Assembly (NCBI RefSeq): GCF_037392515.1
Contig: NC_090295.1
Span: 12,853,001-12,917,000, forward strand
Length of the DNA stretch: 64,000 nucleotides
Direction: 5' to 3'
Source of the DNA: Haliotis asinina
Taxonomy: Eukaryota; Mollusca; Gastropoda; Lepetellida; Haliotidae
In this document: in pieces, positions 24,574 through 35,434 of the stretch
How positions within the stretch are numbered: the stretch's first letter is position 1
How the letters are laid out: each line of letters starts with the position of its first letter
Notes under the pieces: generated by a model
The model's input: the letters and a program-made list of their open reading frames with translations, nothing else
The model's database searches: none
What the model was told of the DNA's origin: nothing
Made by a program: the position numbers and the translations under genes

Positions 24574-25510
24574 GGTTTTATCGGTACTACCTTGACAACA
24601 TTCCCACTGGAAAGGCACTATTTTGAAGTTATCTTACATTTCAAATATTCATACAAATTTCAAGACAAGATAACGTTTCTATCACTACAAATACACTACA
24701 TTGGCACATTTCAAACCGGAAACATGTTTTTCAAAGGGAGTGCACTCCCAATTCACAAGTCTATCTTGCATACCACATAAAAATATGCTTGAGTGCATAC
24801 ATTTAATGAAGAGAACATAAAAGGACTTCCAAAGTCCACGAAGGAACCTTTTCACATCTGAATTCACAAATAACACGATGACTGTATTTAATGACTAACC
24901 TAATCGTGTCATATGGTGCATTGATGCCGAAATGCGTATAGTTGTTCCAGGAGAGATACTTGTTGCATTGTTATATTTTACACTATGTACACACAGACAG
25001 ATAATATTTTGTTAACAATTTGAGCAAAGGTGTACTTATTTGTACATTTTAGATTGTCTCCTACAAGAGGTGAAGTAGAAATTCAAGCATACAGCAAGTT
25101 AATAAATCATAGCTTTCAGACATCATTATCAGATGCAAGGGTCTTTCAACGTTTCACTCGTTCAAACAGAAGGTATAGTCAAGAGTTGTAGTGGCATGTG
25201 GCGTGCTGGATGGTTTTGAGTGTAAAGACGCATCGCACGAACAACATGTGATATGCGGTACTTCTTCCTCGGTGTTACGTATTCATACATGTATAACGCG
25301 ATCTGGGTTAGGCGTATTGTATATGACATAAAACGTCCAGCTATTGCAGTCACGTGTTTTTCAAATGATTGCCCACAGTGAAAGACCTTCAAAACTGCGA
25401 ATCCTCAGTGGGGCAGGCATTCGAGGATTTAATGCGTTTTTATGTTATTCAACAGCCGCCTAATGCACATGTATGACTTGATGTAAAGCCAACCCGAGGT
25501 CTGTACTTAC

Positions 25511-25534
25511 TAGGTCGTCAAGCTCATATGAACA
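25511..25534 (-). other. possible 24-nt microexon
   Basis: On the minus strand TTGTTTTCAG precedes and GTAAGTACAG follows a 24-base island (TGTTCATATGAGCTTGACGA then CCTA) that would encode CSYELDDL. Both splice sites are near consensus, but so short an island could be chance. It could be a 5' alternative exon of DCAF17 or part of an unseen upstream gene. Confidence 0.2.
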
Positions 25535-26137
25535 CTGAAAACAAGTTTTATTAGATTTGAAAGTGCTTCTGGTATGCACCGTGAAACATGACAACGACCT
25601 GTTGGCCAAATAAATCAAGTACTTCGGCTTTTCAACTGTCATTTACGGTTATATTTTGTCGTACCACCGCTCTTCTACATTTCCAAAGATTGTTTAACAA
25701 CAAATTAATTAATACGTATGCTTAACCTATATTTGCAGTTATACCTCACTATAGCGCTACTCCTTTATAACGCCATTTACATTTTCACAAGACTGTCGCG
25801 ATTAATCGTCGATAGTGTTTTATTACAAATGTCAGGTGACATATGCAGGGAAGACACTGGCTGACTGCCTTCTTCCGCGTATCGGGAACAACCACTAGCA
25901 CCTTCATCAGTGAGTGAATGATCGAACTAAACCATAACGTCACCTCATCAATATTTCAGCCATATTGTGGCGAGAAACTTTGTGGTATCTATAGTAGATA
26001 TCTGCCTCACTGGACAGTAAGATAATAGCAATATATCACAATTTGTGCCTAATAAGTAACCATTTCAAATATTACAGTACTTTTTAAACTCAAACATTAC
26101 ATGTCACATCTGATTAAATTAAATTCTTGTAAGAAGG

Positions 26138-26270
26138 TTTATCACCATACAAGGAGCTATGGAGACCTACAGAACCTTTCCCATCTCCATGGACCCCAGC
26201 TGGATTTACACCATTCCCTTCAGCCACTACCGATTGTACCTGAATTTGGCCACTGGTAGAATTCATTATA
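26138..26270. repeat. interspersed repeat, related to 33213-33345
   Basis: Both loci share a block starting near ACAAGGAGCTATGGAGA / ACAGGGCACTATGGGGA, and then GCTGGATTTACACCAT followed by CAGCCAC. The element type is not recognised. The 65-codon minus ORF here lies in this repeat and is not supported as a gene. Confidence 0.5.
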
Positions 26271-26349
26271 CCATTCTTCCTCGATTCTTCATCACATAAA
26301 AGCTCCCTCAAACATATAATTGTTTCATCGTCCCATACTAAACAGAAAC

Positions 26350-26434
26350 ATGGAGAGAATCAAGTTCAGCCTGAAATGTTTTTGGCTTCCAACATTTCTC
26401 TTATGCGTGGAAGTGATACAGGAAGAGACGATTG
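26350..26434 (+). other. candidate first exon encoding a signal peptide
   Basis: AACATGG (ideal start context) opens MERIKFSLKCFWLPTFLLCV, continuing EVIQEETI and reaching a G|GTGAGA donor at 26434 in phase 1. The hydrophobic stretch after a basic N-terminus looks like a secretory leader. I found no in-frame downstream exon: joining to the acceptors near 26876 or 27169 hits a stop quickly. It may be a real exon with distant partners, a relic, or chance. Confidence 0.3.
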
Positions 26435-26534
26435 GTGAGATTGATTGTCGAGTTGGGTTTCTTTTTTCGTTTTGTTGTTTAGCATGTTGTTGGGGTTTTT
26501 TGTGTGTTATTGTTTGTTTGTTTGTATTTTGCTT

Positions 26535-26690
26535 GATAGCCTTGTGGTGAAATCAGTTCGTTCGTCTTAATGAAGACCCGTGTTCAATTCCCCAAATGGT
26601 TACAATGCTTGAAGCCAATTTCTGGTGTCTGCAGCTATTGTGTTGCTGGAATGTTCTTAAAAGCGGTGTAAAACAGCACTCTGTCACTTG
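26535..26690 (+). mobile_element. SINE family B copy
   Basis: It begins with a tRNA-like A-box region (GATAGCCTTGTGGTGAAATC), then the B-box-like GTGTTCAATTCCCC, and ends GCTGGAATGTTCTTAAAAGC plus GGTGTAAAACAG. There is no ACTC tail. Confidence 0.8.
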
Positions 26691-26826
26691 AAGGTGCGGA
26701 CAATAGGTGAAAGCACCTACCCACTTTACGAATTTAGGAAAATACTCTGACATTCTTTTCTTAAAACGAATCTGACCCACTAAGACACGACATTCCAATT
26801 TATACCTTTACGTTATCCGAACAACA

Positions 26827-27290
26827 CCATGAAGCCAGTGAATGTGTTCATATTACTTTACTTTCTTCAAAACCTGTTTATATGCAGTTCAAACGATACA
26901 CCTATGACATAGATCAAATAACCAAAAGCGTTTTTGATTTACCTGAAAGATTTAAAGGTGTGAATTTGTCAGTGTCGGCGGCTGATTTACAATGTAGTTT
27001 GAGAAATCTTGGCGCAGCTAGTTGTGAGTATAACAGAGTACACGCGTACCGTCGCCTCGTGCTGATTAACAACCACTTGGTTTGCAAAGGCCAGTTGTAT
27101 TTACTACTGAAATTTGAAATGTTGAAGTAATTAGTACAGTCGCTGTGTCAATATATTTCTATTTCCAGGTCACCCTGTTTTCGGGCTACACATTTACTGA
27201 AACAGCATCAGGCAAGGTTTGGTGGAATAGCGGACAACACAGAGCAACGTCAGAATCTGGAACACGTTAACCAACATCGTTACTTCTCCA
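26827..27290 (+). other. possible decayed secreted-protein exons
   Basis: ATG at 26827 gives a leader-like MKPVNVFILLYFLQNLFICS that stops after 27 codons. A second frame (26882-27130) reads VNLSVSAADLQCSLRNLGAA with a GTGAGT donor at about 27028. A TATTTCCAG acceptor follows near 27169, then the CTA/CTG tract. Frames do not connect cleanly, so I treat it as a possible relic, not a gene. Confidence 0.2.
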
Positions 27291-27296
27291 GACACC

Positions 27297-27330
27297 ATGA
27301 TTGCACTATTACTACTACTACTGCTGCTGC

Positions 27331-27363
<33 letters not shown>

Positions 27364-27700
27364 TACTGCTACTACTACTGTTTTGCTACTACTACTGTTT
27401 TGCTACTACTACTGTTTTGCTACTACTACTGTTTTGCTACTACTTCTGCTACTACTACTGCATCGCATGCTGCTACTGCTACTGTATGTACGACTACTGC
27501 TGTTGCGGCTACTAGTACAGCATCTTCTACTACTATTACTGGTAGTAGTCCTACTATTGCAACAAGTACTACTATTGCTGCTGCTAGTACTCAGATAAAA
27601 GTACTAAAACTATTAGTCCAACTTCTACTACTACTGCTGCTGCTGCTACTGCTGCTGTCTTTACTACTGCCGATGCTACTTCTATAACTACACTACTTGC
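27297..27700 (+). repeat. CTA/CTG trinucleotide tract with embedded GTTTTGCTACTACTACT repeats
   Basis: (CTA)n, then (CTG)n with CTGTTG variants, then four units of GTTTTGCTACTACTACT, then degenerate CTA/CTG. All three plus-strand frames stay open because CTN/ACT/TAC triplets contain no stops; the resulting poly-Leu, poly-Thr/Ala and poly-Tyr/Cys ORFs are artefacts. Confidence 0.9.
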
Positions 27701-30380
27701 GTCCTAATGATAACTTGTGTGTAAATGTGTAAATGAATGACTTCGTATTACACATGAGGGTAGACAATAACGTCAAATGATGAATAACACGACACGTCTC
27801 TTCATGTTTAATCTTGTAATTGAACATTTGAAATGAAATTGTGCACATACTGACATGAGCCTGACTTTCCATGTTATTAAATTCTTTACTTAACAATTTC
27901 CTTCGTTGTGAACAGTGCTGGTTGTGATTAACGCGTTTTAATGTCATCACATATCGAAATCACTGCACGAGGAACGAAGGCTTAAAGCTGCTCGAGTAAA
28001 TAGACAATCCTTTCGTTGCGAGCATCTCGCCATGTGACTATGTACCTGCCTGCTTAACATTTAATCTGATTCCTGTTTTACAACTTCAGTAAGTAAACGT
28101 AAATCTAATGCATTAATTTTAATTGTTAATGAAAGCATTATGTGTAGAGCACGTTATTACTTTCAATGTACAAGTCGAAGTAATCCTGTAAATTTTAGGC
28201 AATAATTATTGACCAGAACCTCTCAAACCCAACACCACCACAATTCGTTAATATCCAGCTCTACAACATAACGGTCATTCATTTTACATAACTTTGATCA
28301 TGAATGATGGGCGTGTATTCAAACATATACTATTGACGAACATGCAGGTACATAACGCAAAATTTGCTCTCGGGGCGTTTCGAAAGCTGACAATACAACA
28401 GAAAATCCATTTTAGTTCATGTACTTTTATCAAAGGAAAAGTTTAGCGCAACACCTTATCCATCACCGCCTACGCCAAAAACCTAATTTGGTCACCGCCC
28501 TGCTTTGAATATGTCCGTGAATCGTGGTCCACCACCGACTGTGAAAAACCGAATCTTTCTGTAAATATGCGTGGATGTTCGGATTCTTTTTCTCTCCCCT
28601 TTCTTAAAAAACTTTCTTGATTACTTCATTTGAGGTACTGTCAATAGATACATTGAGTAAGCTGTTTTCGGTCGCACTTGTCAAACTTGTAGAAGAGTTC
28701 GTTTTTTTCTACTATGAGGAGATATCACAGGACGCCACGACCCCAGTAGAGCGAATCATTTACTTAGACTTAACACCTCTTTGTATGAATATTGAATATT
28801 AGTTGTGTTAGAACATTGAAATGATATTCAAATGTGTTGGGAAAGTTCCGCCTGTTTGCGCGTCATATACCAGTCATGTTTGCCAGACCCGTGAGAAAGT
28901 TGGACAGTAAAATCGCGTGATTTTATATCTTTTCTAAATATTGAAACATGACAGGTATCGTTTTCGTCTTTCAACGCGTGAAGACAGTTACTGAAAGTGG
29001 TATCAATATCCACGTCGAAAATAACTGACAGTCATCTGAATACCACATGTCAAGTATTCTTTAGTTATTTGTACGGTTCATTCACATCTATATTTACATA
29101 AAATGTGCACTGTTAGCAGCGTGTTTACAGGTGTTGGTTTCTTTTGTTTGTTTGTGTTTTTTTTGTTTGGTTGGTGTTAGTGTTTTGTTGTTTTGGTTTT
29201 TTTGTTTTTTGTAAGTTTGTTTGTTCGTTTATTTGTTTGTTTTTGTTTTTAAATAGCCTAAATTTGAAGACATGTATTGAAATATGTATGGAATTTACTG
29301 GGCGAATGCTCTGGAAAGTTTGGGAGAATGCATGTGACTTCTTAAAATTGTTCCGCATGTTTAGCATATCTCTGTTTAACTAAGTCTGGCAAAACTGAAC
29401 GTATTCAATTGCTAGAAGCTGCTTTTGGAATACTAACATTCATCTAAGTAACTAATACAGAGGAGACATAACACAAACGATGCGTGATATAGATGCTCAT
29501 CTCTCAGCGTAATCGTGAAAGGATACACGAAGAACATGGCATATTAGTTATTCACAGTATTCACAGAGACATTTTAGTATTTTATATTCAGCAGCCAGAA
29601 TTATCGCCCATTCTGTCATGTGTATTGAGGATACCAGGATTGTTTTCCACCATTTGCTGAATGAACATATTGGAAATATTTGAACGAACATATCAGAAAC
29701 ATTTAGAAAGCCTAGATTTCCAAGTGAAACGGGATGTCAGTCACTGGGCGATCTGGTCCAGAGGCGATTATTAGTAGACCAAACGCCACAGAGCTTTAAC
29801 TTGCGAATAAAGCCACTCAGTCCAAGCCTTACATCACTATTTTACCCTTAGCTTAGAGATCTTAGCGCTGATTTGACGATCGTGAAGTGGAAATGTTTAA
29901 CTGATATGGCATTAAGCTCTCTCTGAGGAATTGGGGCCAATTTAGAAGAGATGAACGCCTGTCATAAACACTTCGACTATACAGAGGAATTCGTGACCAG
30001 TTTATCATTTAATGTTACCTCACCAACGGTTCAGTCATCAAGCGAAGGCGTGGGATTTAGAATTTCAAGTTGTATTACAGGGGTCAGCCAAATTTTGAGA
30101 CAAGCTGATTCAGGTATTTGATGTTTCAGCGCAATTGACATAAATCTATGTTTGGACAGTCAGACATCGCGAAGCTAAAATGCTGCGTATGTTCTCTTTT
30201 CAATCATAGACTAAAATCAACTTTGTAAGTTCGTTACAGTTATCAACAGAGGATTAATTAAGCAGTCGTATAAACAGAATAAATCTATGAAACTATTAAC
30301 TAATTGTGTTTTTAAAGGTATATGTAAATGTATTCTCCCTTGCTGACTTTCCATATTTGATATTATCATATATCACGTTA
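27701..30380. other. non-coding stretch
   Basis: Nothing gene-like is supported. A T/G-rich low-complexity tract built on TTTG lies at 29133-29255; it produces complementary Phe/Val-rich and Lys/Gln/Asn-rich false ORFs. A trace of SINE A core may be present at 29735-29820. Confidence 0.6.
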
Positions 30381-30382
30381 TT

Positions 30383-30487
30383 AGTCATATACCACGGATG
30401 TTGAGTCATATACCACGGATGTTGAGTCATATACCACGGATGTTGAGTCATATACCACGGATGTTGCGTCATAAACCACGGATTTGA
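30383..30487. repeat. 21-bp minisatellite, five copies
   Basis: Units of AGTCATATACCACGGATGTT plus G start at 30383, 30404, 30425, 30446 and 30467. The last is diverged. By eye the first four are essentially identical. Confidence 0.9.
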
Positions 30488-32000
30488 TTAAAAGAGAACT
30501 ACAGAATCTGCATCTGGAGTTTAACCCATCGCTGCTAAACTCACATCCACCTTTCCTGAGAACGTATTAAGACCACAACCTTCAAGGTAAATTTACGGGC
30601 TACTTGGTTTTCAATAGTAGAATATATGCGATTTTAATTCATGGCTAGCTTAAATCCAGCGAGGGCCCATGCAGGTAGCAAACTCACTGTAAATCCCCGT
30701 GATCTCTAGTATGGTGATCCACCTTCAGCTGGTGCCGATGAATAGTCTGGTTTTATGTCATGTCGATATGAACAAAATATTGCATGGCTGCTTGTTCGTT
30801 TTAAATCTAAAGCTGTGATATTGTACTTATTTTAGTGCGCTTTGTTTTCACATCATAAAAATATTAATCTGCAGGTTTCATAGTCACTACATAGCTGAAA
30901 TGGTGCCGATGGGAATTTAATTGTTAACTCACTCACTCATGTCAGGTGGTGTGATGAGACAAACATTTATTTGACATGAAAATACAATTATCCCAGTGAT
31001 AAAGTCTATGGTTCAGAGAGCTTCAACTTGCGGTAGTTCATGTATTTAAAAAATACACATACAGTACTCCATTCGAACAATTTCGGTACAAAATGTTAAT
31101 TACTGAGCAATAGTTTGATCGACATTCTAGAAGTTGTTAAGTCAATGATGAAAGCATACTTTGAAACGTCTCCATACACAAGTTGTCGTCCATAGAGAAA
31201 AAGCTTTATTATGTTACTGAGCACATTGTTTAGGTTCATCAATGCCCTGGTAAAGATATTTCGGTGTTAATATGTGTCACAATGCATCCACTGCAGCTAA
31301 CAGTCATCGTGATGACGGCAAGGCAGTTCCGCCGTTGCTACTGACGCGCGAGGAACACCGTTATGTCACTACGAGGCTGTTGTTTTGTGACAACGCTGTA
31401 ACTATGTACCATCAGTCAACGCCCTGGGTGATGTATGTGGCAACATTACAACATCAGTACCATGGATACAACTTCATAAAACACTAAGGGACCATTTGAG
31501 TCAGCCAGCCAGGCTTGAATTGCATTTTGCTGGATTAGATCGGCCCGGCTGTTTCCCATTCTTACAACAATAAAAATTCGCAGGTCATCTGTTGACCCGT
31601 AACTCTTTTACAGCAACTAAAACAGAACATCTCATCTACGATTTGTTTTATAGTTTGTCGTATATTCTACATCCAATGTACTTTTGATAGCCCCCTAAGG
31701 CGTGTTTAATACTAAATGCTGCCGGGGTGGGGTAAAGGGTTCTGAATGCATTAAATCCAGATGTATAATCAATAAACAGATCAAGCAATATCCTGTAGCG
31801 TGGCTAGGAAATAACCTGTATATAATGTCCCCCATTAAACGACATGCGATTTTCAGTTAGACGTTTTAAGGTGCCGATAATAATTGATTTTACACAGTGA
31901 TCACGGATTTAACCTTATTTCTGGGCAAGGTGCGACTTTCTTAGAACTATTTTATCATTTTATTCATTTAAAAACGTTAACTACACACTCCAAAAACTAC
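30488..32000. other. non-coding stretch
   Basis: No ORF or repeat I could support. The ORF at 31272-31487 shows no family motif or splice context. Confidence 0.5.
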
Positions 32001-32004
32001 CATT

Positions 32005-32096
32005 AACATCATCACCATCATCATCATCTTCATCACCATCATCATCATTATCATTATCATTATCATCATCATTATCATCATCGTCGTCGTCGTCAT
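32005..32096. repeat. ATC/ATT trinucleotide microsatellite
   Basis: Imperfect (ATC)n with ATT interruptions, ending in five GTC units (CGTCGTCGTCGTC). Confidence 0.9.
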
Positions 32097-32439
32097 TGGT
32101 TCCTTATAGTCGTCGTCATGACAAGTTTATCATTACAGCTGTCTTAAACGTCGAAATACTGAAGTGCGGTTGAAAGCGACCGGGAACAAAACCCACTCAC
32201 TTTAAGTAAGAGTTCCATTACTGATCTTATCACAGTAAACCATCGCCATTGTACTAATACCTGTCACAGTGTTTCACATGTAGTCAGCATAAACAAGCAA
32301 AATATTTGTCATACTATGGACTGCAACACCAACAATAATAACATTATTGTTAGTTTTCAAACAATCTGTATTTTTATTATCTTAATAAGTCCCAACAACA
32401 AGAGAATCTCCCTACCCCCCTTATCGATACATGACCTGG

Positions 32440-32530
32440 TTAAGCAACCATCGCAAGTGTCCATTTCTGGTGTCCCCGCTGTGATATTGCCGGAATATTG
32501 CTAAAATCGGCGTAAAACTCATTTACTCAC
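32440..32530 (+). mobile_element. SINE family B, 3' half only
   Basis: From TGTCCATTTCTGGTGTCCCC to GGCGTAAAACTCATTTACTC, lacking the tRNA-like head. A shorter tail scrap lies at 32700-32730. Confidence 0.7.
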
Positions 32531-33212
32531 TCATAAATGTTCCACCTCTTTAATCTAAGAACAGTTTACAGTTTAGAATCTATCAAAATATTAAAGGCAT
32601 CTAAATTACGAAAAAACTACATTTTGCTGGACTGGTTCGGCCTATCGTCCCAACATTGGTACACCACGCCAGTGCTTAACTTTTCCCCTCGAGGTAGTGA
32701 GGTCGAAATATTGCCAAATGCGGTGTAAACACTATTCATACACTTACAAAGCCTGATGTTTAAGCACCGTCATATCTGTATATCTATACAAACAGTATTT
32801 ACGATTCATTGGTACAAGACAAGACGCTCACAACACGCACGGAATGGCTCAGCTTTCACTGTGATATAATTATGTAGCTATGTATTTATCTATTTTCGTA
32901 TGATGCTAAGGCGAGGCTTGAATATATCGTGCATCCGTCAAACACTCCATGATGAAGCGACAAGGAAAAAACCCAGAAACGTTGTGTAATCACTAAAGTA
33001 AGTGGGTGAATCAAAAGTCACATCGGCAGTATTTCAGCCAGAGTGTGACTGAATTAAGTTATAGATTCATAATATTTAAAGATAAATTATAAAACCTGTC
33101 AACGAAGGACAGTAAAACAGCTAGAATACCACAGATATAAATTTAAAACTAGTAAATAAATCTAAAACAGTTGAACTATACAGTATAAAATCAGACAGTA
33201 GAAGGCCATCAA

Positions 33213-33345
33213 CTGAAGGTAGATCAACATACAGGGCACTATGGGGATTGACAGTGCATATGTTGCCTGTGCGGAGCCGCTGGATTTACACCATCCCCTC
33301 AGCCACGGGCAATTGTTAGCAAATTTCGCCACATATTAAAATGAC
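33213..33345. repeat. second copy of the 26138 repeat
   Basis: It shares the CTATGGGGATTGACAG and GCTGGATTTACACCATCCCC blocks with 26138-26270 at moderate identity. Confidence 0.5.
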
Positions 33346-33850
33346 GATGATACTACGATTAAAATTTGGTAGATTAGGTATTCAACAACGAAGAAACTGA
33401 CACCTATAATATTTAGTCTAATACTCTTTAGAGAATTAACAATATATTGATTCCGACTGATCGCTACAAGCCTTAGAAAACGTTCACCCGTAAAATATTA
33501 ACATACCAAACAACGGTGCAGTCAACAGTAAAACCAATGGTAAACAAACGAACTGGATACGGTCAACATACAACGAGCATAAATATCAATAATTAAAAGT
33601 ATTCCTTTTAGATGGGTTTAAGGTAATCTCTCAGTTCATCGCAGTCTGTGTGGAGATCAGCCTCTACAAACAAGACTTTAGTACAGCTCGTTACAGCGTC
33701 ACGCATTCATACCACCATTAGAAAAACCAACACTAGTTACCCTTACCATTCATCGGTATTATTAATTAATACTGTAGACGTCTCTTTGTCCAGTTTGAGT
33801 GACAAATTAGTTTCCTGAAAAAATTACAATAATTACAATCTGCGCATGAC

Positions 33851-33866
33851 TGACCTCGCGTGACCT
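33851..33866 (-). promoter_or_regulatory. perfect DR4 nuclear-receptor half-site pair
   Basis: Plus strand TGACCTCGCGTGACCT; minus strand AGGTCA-CGCG-AGGTCA, two exact half-sites in direct repeat with four bases between. GCGCATG occurs on both sides (33842, 33874). There is no adjacent gene to assign it to. Binding is inference. Confidence 0.35.
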
Positions 33867-35074
33867 ATGCCACGCGCATGGTCATTTGTGTTAATTGTAA
33901 AGATGGGAACGCCTGTTGGTAAATAACCATAATTATTCCCGTGAAAATAACGCCATAATTATATGGTCAACAATGTAATTATACCATCGCGTGTCTTTCC
34001 AGTGCTGTCACAAGATGTTCCAATGTCTCAGGATACTGACCTCACACAGCTTACTGGGCATAAGTAATTGTTACAAGAGGCCATTTACTGGATCATGTGT
34101 ACACAAGAGGACCTTTCCTGCTAAGCCTTATAAGGTGTACAAGAATGCTAAGTCTCTCGCTCATCTGACCATTATTTACTGAATGACTCGTGTACCAAAC
34201 GACTTTTGCCATTATACCTACGTCTGCTCAGAAATGTCGAGCAGACGACATTAGCTATTCAAACTCGGGTTTCTACAAAAGGGCAAGGGACTAAAGTGGA
34301 CGTAAGCAAACAATTAATCTGGTTGTTAAAACCAGTATCCCGTCAATGAAAGCGGGCTGTGGGCCCGGAGATCTTTTCTCGCAATCCCCATACCCCTATT
34401 CTCGATTCTGAATGCGTCTCCATGTTGACACTTCACGAAGGAAGGTTTGTTCAGGTGTAGGAGCGAAATCTGTTGTAATGGCGACAGGGTGGTCGGGACT
34501 GGGAGGCGGGGGAGGGCTGGTGGTGGGGGGTACGTGTGAACTGAGTATCAGCTTGTGTCAGCTATAATGTATCAAAACACTCATCACCCCTCTCGACCAT
34601 ATCTCTATTGAAATATGATAATTTGCCCTTCTGTCCACCCCCTGTCGTTCAACGCTGGAAATGTGTATCCTCGTGTCCAATTTCGGATTTAAGAGTACAT
34701 TACCAAATATGGCATGAACAAACGTAACTATTTATTCACACAACATAAGTATTCATATGAAGCTACCCTGTGGTGACCTGTGTGTGGACACACTCGGGTG
34801 TCACCCTTCCCGCTTGATCAGGTGAGCAAACTACCCCTCCCCACCCAGCCACCCCTCCACACCAAAACCTGATTTCTCGTCCTCAGTTTGGTAGTACTTA
34901 TTTCATACATGTGCTTACTTGTGGCTCATTTGTATAAAGGATCGAAAATATGTATTGTGGAAATGTTCCTTTGATCCAGCATGGAGGTGTGTTAGCGTAC
35001 GGCCAATGGACCTGAACTTTAGCAAAGACGCGGACAATAATCAGCACGATGGATGGGGGCACACACAAGTGGGA
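33867..35074. other. non-coding stretch with a G-rich patch
   Basis: No gene is supported. A run of G-tracts at 34495-34530 (GGGACTGGGAGGCGGGGGAG then GG) fits the G3-loop quadruplex pattern. Confidence 0.5.
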
Positions 35075-35386
35075 TGTGGTGTGGTGTGGTGTGGTGTGGT
35101 GTGGTGTGGTGTGGTGTGGTGTGGTGTGGTGTGGTGTGTGGTGGTGTGGTGTGGTGTGGTGTGTGGTGGTGTGGTGGTGTGGTGTGGTGTGGTGTGTGGT
35201 GGTGTGGTGTGGTGTGGTGTGGTGTGGTGTGGTGTGGTGTGGTGTGGTGTGGTGTGGTGTGGTGTGTGGTGGTGTGGTGTGGTGTGGTGTGTGGTGGTGT
35301 GGTGTGGTGTGGTGTGGTGTGGTGTGTGGTGGTGTGGTGTGGTGTGTGGTGGTGTGGTGTGTGGTGGTGTGGTGTGGTGTGGTGTG
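35075..35386. repeat. GTGGT pentanucleotide microsatellite, about 310 bp
   Basis: Mostly perfect GTGGT units, interrupted about nine times by a three-base expansion (GTGTGGTGGTG). All six frames are open through it; the Val/Cys/Trp and Thr/Pro/His ORFs are artefacts. Confidence 0.95.
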
Positions 35387-35434
35387 AAATGGGGGCAGAA
35401 TAACGTATATGAAGTGTTCCCTTCACCACTGAGT

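Larger units (their letters stand above)
24574..26349. other. upstream flank of DCAF17, no gene assigned
   Basis: No convincing coding ORF. It holds a 24-bp exon-like island at 25511-25534, a SINE A tail remnant at about 25915-25980, and a repeat at 26138-26270 that is related to 33213-33345. Confidence 0.6.

Noticed and set aside
26114-26311. 65-codon minus ORF
   Set aside because: Lies in an interspersed repeat shared with 33213-33345, where the frame is not kept.
27297-27687. Poly-Leu and poly-Thr/Ala ORFs
   Set aside because: Trinucleotide CTA/CTG repeat open in three frames; no conserved flanks.
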